From positions 1 through 64,000 of the forward strand of contig NZ_JAFIRA010000007.1 in NCBI RefSeq assembly GCF_022848905.1: a DNA stretch of 64,000 nt, read 5' to 3'. Position 1 is the stretch's first letter. Every line of letters starts with the position of its first letter. Shown piece by piece: positions 45,165 through 51,678 of this stretch. The notes below the pieces were generated by a model. It was not told the origin of the DNA and did no database searches. It worked only from the letters and a program-made list of their open reading frames with translations. Source of the stretch: Thermostichus vulcanus str. 'Rupite'. GTDB lineage: Bacteria; Cyanobacteriota; Cyanobacteriia; Thermostichales; Thermostichaceae. The translations under genes were made by a program, and so were the position numbers.

Positions 45165-46208
45165 TCAAACTGCGACGGTTTCTGAAACCATGCGCCGCAA
45201 CGTGGTCAGAATCTCCGAAGGATCCACCCCCAGATCCACCGCACCTCGGGCCAGCAGATCCCGCACCTGTTCCCGATTGCCAATCACCTGCAATAGCGTC
45301 AGATCAGGGTTTTGTGCCCGTAGAGCCTCCACGTACTCGTTCACATAGGTAAGAATGCGGTTTGGCTCTTCAGTCTCGGCTACAGGAGTAGGCGGAATGA
45401 CCGGAATAGCCGGCATCACGGCAGCAATTGGCGGTTGGGGTTCTGGAGCAGGGACGGGGATAGACAGGGATGGGATCGGGGTTTCAGGGGTTTCAACAGA
45501 GGCTGTACCCACATCCGAGGCTGTACTCATATCCATAGACAATGGGGTGGGTTCCGAAGCAGGGGGGGTCGCAGACACGACGGGTTCCGGTTCTGAGATG
45601 GGGATCCCGTTGCCCCACACCTGTTTATGCAGCTCAACTCGGAAAGCCGCCAGTTCACTTTGCAGCACTTGCGCCCTGACCTGCCGTTCCTGGGCCATCT
45701 GGGCCAGTTCCTGCTGAGCCACGTGTTGTAGGGTTTGTACCTGCTGTTGAAGATTGGCCCGAAACGCTTGTAGTTCTTGCTGAGTGGCATCGGCCATGGT
45801 TTGCCGCGCCTGACTGTAGGATCCCAGTAGACCCTCCACATCCAACGTCAGATTGGCCCGAAACGCCTGCAGTTCTTGCTGGATGGCCTCGGACTGAGCA
45901 GCCCGTTCTTGCCCCAAACTGGAGAGAAGGTGTGCCACCGATTTGGCCCGTTGTGTAGCTGTTTCTGTACGGGAATATTCGTCTAGGGCACGCTGTACCG
46001 CCCGATCCTGTTCCAGCTTGCGCAGGTGGTTGCGGGTTTGCTCTGCTTGCTGCTGCATTGCCTGCCGCCGTTGTTGACGTTGTTGGCTCAACTCAGCCAT
46101 CAGGGCTTGGTGACGCTCAAGGCGCTGCTGTCGGGATCGACCTAATAAACTTTGGTTTTGAGCTGCCCGTTGGGTTCGGGCTGTAGCCCACTGTTCCTGC
46201 AAACTCAT
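45165..46208 (-). CDS. gvpC: Gas vesicle protein GvpC with an added C-terminal domain
   Basis: GvpC coats the outside of the vesicle and stiffens it. The 347-residue protein starts at the ATG at 46208 (MSLQEQWATARTQ), with AAGGGA upstream. About residues 110-200 contain the characteristic 33-residue repeats: units beginning QQELQAFRANL occur twice and QSELAAFRVEL once. A proline-rich linker (about 215-280) and a final 65-residue segment (RILTYVNEYVEALRAQNPDL...) follow. That last segment is not part of classical GvpC of Anabaena and looks like a small helical domain. Confidence 0.85.
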   Translation of the reverse strand: MSLQEQWATARTQRAAQNQSLLGRSRQQRLERHQALMAELSQQRQQRRQAMQQQAEQTRNHLRKLEQDRAVQRALDEYSRTETATQRAKSVAHLLSSLGQERAAQSEAIQQELQAFRANLTLDVEGLLGSYSQARQTMADATQQELQAFRANLQQQVQTLQHVAQQELAQMAQERQVRAQVLQSELAAFRVELHKQVWGNGIPISEPEPVVSATPPASEPTPLSMDMSTASDVGTASVETPETPIPSLSIPVPAPEPQPPIAAVMPAIPVIPPTPVAETEEPNRILTYVNEYVEALRAQNPDLTLLQVIGNREQVRDLLARGAVDLGVDPSEILTTLRRMVSETVAV

Positions 46209-46509
46209 GTTGTCCAATCCCTTACGTTCGTTCTGAATGTTGTCCCGAATGTTGTTCTGAATGTGGGTGCATAGTTCGGGCAAACCCAATGCCCCAGCCC
46301 GATGAACTAGATCATTGAAAACAAGATGACTGTATCAACTGGATTGGCGTGATGGAGGAAAACAAGGCAGAAGCCCAAACGGACCCCTGCCTGATTCCAC
46401 GAGAGCCTCTACCATGCAGTTGCACCGGATCCTCAATCCAAAATCCACGAATGTTCATGACATCGAGGAGTGATGAATCGATACAACCTCATCAAAAAGA
46501 ACCTCTAGC
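46209..46509. other. Spacer between gvpA and gvpC
   Basis: About 300 bases with no gene. In other cyanobacteria this spacer lets gvpA message be made in excess over gvpC, but I do not find a strong terminator hairpin here. It contains one GGATCC site and two GAGGA-type sequences near gvpC. Confidence 0.4.
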
Positions 46510-46728
46510 TTAGGCGGCAGGGGCAGCCGCAGTTGCCGTCAGACCCACAGCCTCAGCGTATTTCAGATAGGTTTCCACAGAAGCCACGACAACACGGGCT
46601 TCAATCGCCAATAGCTCGATACCCACCAAAGAAACCCGCACCCAGGCATCGACAACGATACCCTTATCCAAGATGCGATCAATCACCTCAGCCAAGCTCG
46701 AGGAAGAGTTTACTTTCTCAACTGCCAT
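46510..46728 (-). CDS. gvpA: Gas vesicle structural protein GvpA
   Basis: The main 7-kDa rib protein of the vesicle wall. The 72-residue sequence is close to the cyanobacterial consensus ([20 protein letters not shown], then [20 protein letters not shown]). AGGAG precedes the ATG. Only one gvpA copy is seen, while many bloom formers have several. It is the first gene of the minus-strand gvp cluster. Confidence 0.97.
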   Translation of the reverse strand: MAVEKVNSSSSLAEVIDRILDKGIVVDAWVRVSLVGIELLAIEARVVVASVETYLKYAEAVGLTATAAAPAA

Positions 46729-47109
46729 GACAACTACTCCTGCATTAATGATGCTAGTTCAGAGAGACAAACAAATGGGCGGCAAAAGCGTTCAGAAAGG
46801 ATCCAAAACCAAATCCATTCCCGGCGAGGCGACGAACCGCACTTCCCATCGCCCTAAACCTCATTTTGATACCTTTCCTCCGCAAGAACACCCGTAGATC
46901 TGCTTAAAAAAGAAAGCGAACTCAAGCAATTTGTCACTTTTTGTGAAGACCCATCCGCACAGCCATAATATTTCTTCATAGGGAAAAACCCGTGAAATCT
47001 TCTTTTGCACTCCAGCAGTAGGGGTGGGGAGTCTATTGGCAGGGATCCCTTATACTGAGAACCATCATGTTTATCCAACTGTGACCTATCGCCCGCCTGT
47101 GGAGCTGCT
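46729..47109. other. Divergent promoter region of gvpA and hfq
   Basis: A 381-base gap between two outward genes, so it must contain both promoters. A -10-like TATACT lies at 47051-47056 upstream of hfq, without a convincing -35. No structured RNA or coding frame of note is visible. Confidence 0.4.
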
Positions 47110-47328
47110 GTGGCTGATTTGAATACTGGGATCCCAAGCGTGCGCCGATTGCAAAAGGGGATCAAAGACCGGGAAACCTTTGAAATTAAGCTCAACACTG
47201 GGGATGTCTTTGTGGGCCAGTTACGCTGGCAGGATCCTGATTGCATCTGTTTGGCAGATTCCGGCGGGCAAGAGTCGCTGCTGTGGCGCTCCGCCATTGC
47301 TTTTATCAAGGTTAAATCTCATCCGTAG
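47110..47328 (+). CDS. hfq: Hfq, cyanobacterial type
   Basis: A 72-residue Sm-fold protein, shorter and more divergent than E. coli Hfq, matching cyanobacterial Hfq: IPSVRRLQKGIKDRETFEIK, then TGDVFVGQLRWQD, and WRSAIAFIKV. In Synechocystis, Hfq acts with the pilus motor PilB1 in motility rather than as a general small-RNA chaperone. GTG start with GGAG five bases upstream. Confidence 0.88.
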   Translation: MADLNTGIPSVRRLQKGIKDRETFEIKLNTGDVFVGQLRWQDPDCICLADSGGQESLLWRSAIAFIKVKSHP

Positions 47329-47487
47329 AATCCTGTCAGTCCTTGCCGCCAACCCTGCGTCCCTTTACAAAAATTCAAAGGGATCCCTCCGCTCTATCCT
47401 ATGGGCATTTGACTCTAGGAAAAAGTACCGGAGGAGAAGGGTATGATCTAAGGAGTGTTAAAAAATGTACTCTCTCCTTGCACGATC

Positions 47488-48171
47488 ATGACGGTTACCC
47501 CTATCGAGTTGCGCCTTCAGCCTGCCGCCCAGCGGCACAATCACTATAGCCGCGAAGACTTTTATCGGTTTGACCGCCAACAGGGATCCCTGCTGGACTG
47601 GACGGGGGGCCGTAATGTTTTGGTGAGCGAAGATTTTATCCTCGGTTTGCAGCAGGGCCTCGAAGAAGAAGTGGGAGACGCCTCCGCTTCTTTGATGTAC
47701 ACCATTGGTCAAGAGTGGGGCCGCAATGATGCTGCTCATTTTTCTCGGTGGTACGAAGAGGAATACCAGCGCAAAACCAAGCAGAGTAATCTGATGTTTC
47801 TGCTGGAAACCTGGTGGTGGCCCTTGACTGCTCAGGGATGGGGACGTTGGGAAGTGGATACCGAAAACCGGCGACAGGGGTTCATATTCATCAGCCTGTT
47901 TGACTCGGCTGTCGCACGCACCCTTGGGGATGTGGGGAAGCCCGTTTGTCATCTCTACGCCGGGCTGTTTGCCGGTTTTTTCAGCGCCATGGTGGAGCGG
48001 CAACTGAATTGTATTGAGATCCAGTGCTATTCCATGGGGGAAAGCTACTGTAAGTTTTTGCTCGGCAGTAAGGAGCGCATTGATGCGGCTGCCTTTTGGC
48101 TCAACGAGGGGGCCAGTGCCAACGAAATCACCCAAAAGTTGCGTTCGGGCGAGGGAGTGGCCAAGGCATGA
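47488..48171 (+). CDS. V4R domain protein, slr0144-like (PAP operon)
   Basis: The first gene of a cluster resembling slr0144-slr0147 of Synechocystis, the photosystem II assembly proficiency operon. The 227-residue protein carries a 4-vinyl reductase (V4R) domain that binds small hydrophobic molecules. Conserved cysteines lie at C154, C175, C180 and C188 (CIEIQCYSMGESYC), a possible metal or tetrapyrrole site. The ATG at 47488 is chosen over a GTG at 47455 because homologues start near here. Its stop overlaps the next start (ATGA). Function in PSII assembly is inferred from the synteny. Confidence 0.82.
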   Translation: MTVTPIELRLQPAAQRHNHYSREDFYRFDRQQGSLLDWTGGRNVLVSEDFILGLQQGLEEEVGDASASLMYTIGQEWGRNDAAHFSRWYEEEYQRKTKQSNLMFLLETWWWPLTAQGWGRWEVDTENRRQGFIFISLFDSAVARTLGDVGKPVCHLYAGLFAGFFSAMVERQLNCIEIQCYSMGESYCKFLLGSKERIDAAAFWLNEGASANEITQKLRSGEGVAKA

Positions 48172-48419
48172 CCCTAGAAATTCCTCTAGAAGAATCCGTG
48201 CAAGGTTTTTTTGCCCGTTTGAATTGGGATAACCGCCCTCTTCAGGTGCGCTCGGTGCCCATGCCTTTCCTACTGGTGCGGGAGCAATTTGGCTCGATCC
48301 CATGGGCCGGGGATCCCTTAGATTTGGCGGCGCGTTCCTTGGGATCCCTAGCGGCAGTACCGGAACCGGAACCGGAAGAAGATCAAATCACCCTAGCAGA
48401 CCTGTTCAGCATGTTTTGA
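48168..48419 (+). CDS. slr0145-like small protein of the PAP operon
   Basis: An 83-residue acidic protein (MTLEIPLEESVQGFFARLNWD... ending DQITLADLFSMF) translationally coupled to the preceding V4R gene by an ATGA overlap. It has a proline/glutamate spacer before its C-terminal helix. No domain is recognised; the identity rests on size and position between the V4R and phycobilisome-fold genes. Confidence 0.65.
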   Translation: MTLEIPLEESVQGFFARLNWDNRPLQVRSVPMPFLLVREQFGSIPWAGDPLDLAARSLGSLAAVPEPEPEEDQITLADLFSMF

Positions 48420-48456
48420 CCCCTGCAGCACCTACTGACTATCGGGAGAAGCGAGA

Positions 48457-48915
48457 ATGGCTAGCGCATTTGAACAGATGCTCATCGAAGCGGAAGCCCG
48501 CTACCTGAAGCCCGAGGAATTGAGCCAATTGAAATCCCATATTCTCGGTTGGCCGAAGCGGCAGCACGTCTACCGGATCCTGCGGGAACAGGAGAGCCCA
48601 ATGGTGAGCCGCACTTTGAATGCCCTCAAGCAGGAAATGCCCAGCCTTTCGGGACAGGTATTAGATCTCTGTCAGCGACATCTGCTGTTGTTGTTGCGCC
48701 ACAGCGCCATGGCCATGTTGCTTCAGGATGAAGAGCTCTTGAAGGAACGGCTGATTGAGTGGATGGAAGAAGAGGTGCGACTGTACGGGCTACAGAGCGT
48801 CTACGAAATTGCCTACCGGATCTTTCAGCAGGAACTGAAAGATCACCTCGCTCCGGGCGAGTTGGAGTTCATTCGCCCCTTCATTACTCAGGTTCAGGTG
48901 GCTTTGCTGTTTTAA
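48457..48915 (+). CDS. Orphan phycobiliprotein-fold protein (slr0146-like)
   Basis: A 152-residue protein with the phycobilisome/globin-like helical pattern: an N-terminal helix pair (LIEAEARYLKPEELSQLKSH), then QVLDLCQRHLLLLLRHSAMA, and LYGLQSVYEIAYRIFQ. Cys72 aligns by eye with the chromophore-binding Cys84 of allophycocyanin (CxRD), but the aspartate is replaced (CQRH). No antenna genes are near. It lies between two V4R genes in the PAP-type operon, so a role in photosystem II assembly or pigment handling, not light harvesting, is inferred. Confidence 0.75.
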   Translation: MASAFEQMLIEAEARYLKPEELSQLKSHILGWPKRQHVYRILREQESPMVSRTLNALKQEMPSLSGQVLDLCQRHLLLLLRHSAMAMLLQDEELLKERLIEWMEEEVRLYGLQSVYEIAYRIFQQELKDHLAPGELEFIRPFITQVQVALLF

Positions 48916-49001
48916 GGTACCCTTGGTCACTTTTTTGGAGTTTTCATTGCTCTCCCCATCCCTCCTGCAACACAGTCAACCACAACTCACAAAGGATCCC
49001 T

Positions 49002-49697
49002 ATGGTCACCACTGCCTCCAGCCCCAATGGCTCGGCCAGCTTCGATCCCTACACCTCAGTTTTGGCCAATTACTACACCCCCAGTGCCTATCTACAAAGT
49101 GATTTGGAATCGGGCCTGCTGGAAAGTCGCCGTGGGGACCGTCTTTTGGCCCTTCCGGAAGCGCTGCTGCGGGGGATTTACAGTGGCTTGGAATACGAGA
49201 CCGGGCAGGCGGCCCGCTTGGTTTTGCGCAACTGTGGTCGGATGTGGGGGAAAGAATTTTTTCGCCGCTTTGCCCAGGAGCTTTCGGAGTACTATCAAAA
49301 GCCGCTGGCGGAACTAGAAATGGGTCTGTTTCTACAAAATTTGGGGCAAGCCTGGAAGACCCACGGTTGGGGGTTGATCGAGATCGACTGGACCTACAAA
49401 GATCAAGGGGTTTTGGTGGTGTCCATCCGCAACTCTCCCTTCGCCGCTCTCACACCTGCCCATTTCACCCGCCCCATGGGCTTTCTGGAGGCAGGCTTGC
49501 TGGGCACTTGGTTTAGCCAGTTGACCGGTCAGGATCTGATCGCTGTGCAGACCACCAGCGAAGCTTTGGGGGCCAAGAGCAATTTGTTTGTCCTCTCCAC
49601 CGCCACCCGCCTTAAAGATGGGGAAGCCTGGGTGGACTCTGGCCTCAGCCACGATCAAGTCCTAGAAAAGCTGTTGCAACCGACCCCAACCGTGTGA
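49002..49697 (+). CDS. V4R-like protein, slr0147-like (PAP operon)
   Basis: A 231-residue paralogue of the first V4R gene. It shares the layout (LRNCGRMWGKEFFRRFAQEL, then GWGLIEIDW, then a hydrophobic FLEAGLLGTWFSQLTG), but the region matching CIEIQCYSMGESYC reads IAVQTTSEALGAKSN, with all the cysteines lost. It may therefore bind a partner or ligand differently. AAAGGA precedes the ATG. It appears to end the operon; the ferredoxin and kinase genes that follow in Synechocystis are absent. Confidence 0.78.
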   Translation: MVTTASSPNGSASFDPYTSVLANYYTPSAYLQSDLESGLLESRRGDRLLALPEALLRGIYSGLEYETGQAARLVLRNCGRMWGKEFFRRFAQELSEYYQKPLAELEMGLFLQNLGQAWKTHGWGLIEIDWTYKDQGVLVVSIRNSPFAALTPAHFTRPMGFLEAGLLGTWFSQLTGQDLIAVQTTSEALGAKSNLFVLSTATRLKDGEAWVDSGLSHDQVLEKLLQPTPTV

Positions 49698-49782
49698 TTA
49701 CTGCTGCGCCTGTCAAAGCAGGATCCTACTCGGTATAATTTTCTGAAAGCCAGACGAACTCAAGCGAACGAGGTTGTGGTCA

Positions 49783-50157
49783 TTGGGGTGGCGTGTCAGA
49801 GCAATTCGCGGAGCCATAACCGTTCCCTGCAACAGTGCCGAGGCGATCTGCACAGCAGTGACTGAGCTGCTGGATGCCCTGGAACATCGCAACGCTTTGG
49901 ATCCAGCCGAGTTGGTCAGCGTTGTGTTTTCTGCCACGCCCGATTTGAATGCTGCTTTTCCAGCCCAATTCGCCCGCCGTCGTCCCGGTTGGGAGTTGGT
50001 GCCCCTGCTGGATGTACAGCAGATGGAAGTGATTGGCGCTTTGCCCCGGTGCATTCGGGTGTTGATCCAGTTGAATACGCCCTTGAATCAGACAGATATG
50101 CAGCATGTTTACTTGGGAGGGGCACGGGAACTGAGACCGGATCTCAGCCCAGTTTGA
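49783..50157 (+). CDS. aroH: Chorismate mutase, AroH family
   Basis: AroH converts chorismate to prephenate for phenylalanine and tyrosine. The sequence RVRAIRGAITVPCNSAEAI, ending with MQHVYLGGARELRPDL, matches the small trimeric B. subtilis-type enzyme (here 124 residues). The catalytic R7 is in the RAIRGA segment and the second active-site arginine near LPRCIRVL. I prefer the TTG at 49783 because GAGG lies nine bases upstream; another TTG at 49774 is possible. Confidence 0.9.
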   Translation: MGWRVRAIRGAITVPCNSAEAICTAVTELLDALEHRNALDPAELVSVVFSATPDLNAAFPAQFARRRPGWELVPLLDVQQMEVIGALPRCIRVLIQLNTPLNQTDMQHVYLGGARELRPDLSPV

Positions 50158-50242
50158 TGGGCCAGTTTGGTCTGCTGGCGTTGTAAGGGATTAAGCTTTG
50201 TTCACTTTGTCCTAAAGGCAGGGATCCTAACCCAAATCCTGC

Positions 50243-50644
50243 TCAGGGGGATTGCCTTTGTCGTAGGTTGATTTCCCATTGCTCCAATTGATCTTGACGG
50301 GCAGCTACCTCCGCTTCTCGCCGACTCAGTTCCTGGCTTTGCCGGGTTAAGGATTGCCGCCAGCTTTCAATTTCAGACAAATCCATCAGGCTGCCCGCCT
50401 GGGATAAGCTATGGAGCATTTCCACCAGTTTCATGGCTGCTTCTTCCACCCGCTGCACCCGGCGCTCTTCGGAGACTTCCACCAGAAGCAACACCCCAAC
50501 GTTGTAAGCGCTAGCCTCACTAGAGGTGACTGTTTCCGGCTTGCGAACGGCCGACCAAATCCGATCCGGAGTCTGGTATGCCAACAATTGCAGCTCTGCT
50601 TGGCCGAACAGCCCTTTCTTGTACACCCGTGCTAAATACAGCAT
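50243..50644 (-). CDS. Truncated HmpF-like motility protein
   Basis: The start MLYLARVYKKGLFGQAELQL, followed by VQRVEEAAMKLVEML and a coiled coil (RQSQELSRREAEVAARQDQL), matches the N-terminus of HmpF, a protein of pilus motility and phototaxis. HmpF normally has more than 500 residues, mostly coiled coil; this one stops at 133. Whether the short form is functional is unknown; the remaining frame looks undamaged, which suggests some selection. It is flanked by aroH and ycf66. Confidence 0.7.
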   Translation of the reverse strand: MLYLARVYKKGLFGQAELQLLAYQTPDRIWSAVRKPETVTSSEASAYNVGVLLLVEVSEERRVQRVEEAAMKLVEMLHSLSQAGSLMDLSEIESWRQSLTRQSQELSRREAEVAARQDQLEQWEINLRQRQSP

Positions 50645-50777
50645 GAAGATGATGGGAGAGGCAGTGTGATTTTAGCACCGATCTTTTCGGTTCAAGGGAT
50701 CCCGCCGCTGCGCCTTGGCCTAATCCTCAGGTATTGCCCCTGTTACAGAGGGGATCAGTGTTAGGATCGGCGTTGAA

Positions 50778-51644
50778 ATGGGTAATGACCAACTCTCTCC
50801 CATTTTCATCGTTGTAGGGATCCCTGGCATGTTTCTCACCCAAAGCCCCTATTTCTTGATGGCAGCGCTAGTGGCTATTGCCAGTGGAGCCATCTTTGCA
50901 GTTCGGTTCATCAAGCGAGAAGCTTCCGCTGAGTACGATGTCATTTTCGCCACGATGGGCCTGATTTATTCTGTCTGCCTGTTGTTGGAAGGGCAACGCC
51001 TGATTCCGTTGCTGTTTTTTGCCCAAGTGCTATTGGCGGTAATGGCCGGTTGGTTTGCAATAGAAACCTTCCGCTTGCGCATTCTCCTGAGCGAAAAAGC
51101 ACGGCAAGTGGGGGGGGCTCGTCCGACAGTCCGTCGGCAAGGCTTTACCCGTACCTACCAACCGGATGGTTATGGGCAGGGGCGCACCGTCAGCACCCGT
51201 GCCGGGGGATCCCGTATCCGCGATACCTCCTCCTATGGCCGTTCTATTGCCAGGCGGACTGAAGACTCTGGCCCCGGATCTGGCCGTCGCCCTAGGCCGC
51301 AATTGACCAGCGATACCCGGGTGCGTCCCCGCCGTCGCCCGGAAGTGGATGAGTATTACGACGAACCGGAACCTCGTTCTCGCCAAAGCTCTGACTATGA
51401 CGAGCCGGCTCCTCCTCCTCCAGAAACCCGCCGCCCCCGCGGTCCTGCTGCCGGGGAATATCCAGAGGATGTGCAAGAAGAGCGGGGTGCAGGTACAGCC
51501 ACCCGTCGTCGCCCGCCGCGCCTGCCTCAAGAGGAAGATTATGCAGACGAGACACCGCCCCGTGCCCCCCGCCGAGTGGTTGAGGTGGAGTCAGTGGAGG
51601 TAGAAGAAGTAGAACCCGACGAGTACGAGGATGATTTGCTGTAA
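50778..51644 (+). CDS. ycf66: Ycf66-family membrane protein
   Basis: A 288-residue protein with three N-terminal membrane segments (to about residue 100) of the Ycf66 type (PYFLMAALVAIASGAIFAVR, then FATMGLIYSVCLLLEGQRLI, then LLFFAQVLLAVMAGWFAIE) and a long, low-complexity tail rich in R, P, E and D. Ycf66 is found in cyanobacteria and some plastids and has no known biochemical function. The repetitive tail is longer than in many relatives. Confidence 0.88.
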   Translation: MGNDQLSPIFIVVGIPGMFLTQSPYFLMAALVAIASGAIFAVRFIKREASAEYDVIFATMGLIYSVCLLLEGQRLIPLLFFAQVLLAVMAGWFAIETFRLRILLSEKARQVGGARPTVRRQGFTRTYQPDGYGQGRTVSTRAGGSRIRDTSSYGRSIARRTEDSGPGSGRRPRPQLTSDTRVRPRRRPEVDEYYDEPEPRSRQSSDYDEPAPPPPETRRPRGPAAGEYPEDVQEERGAGTATRRRPPRLPQEEDYADETPPRAPRRVVEVESVEVEEVEPDEYEDDLL

Positions 51645-51678
51645 CGGGGGTGAAGATCCCGCTGGACTAGCTCCTAGC

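Noticed and set aside
47401-47450. TTGACT and TATGAT before the V4R gene as a promoter
   Set aside because: The boxes are about 28 bases apart, too far for a normal sigma-70 promoter.
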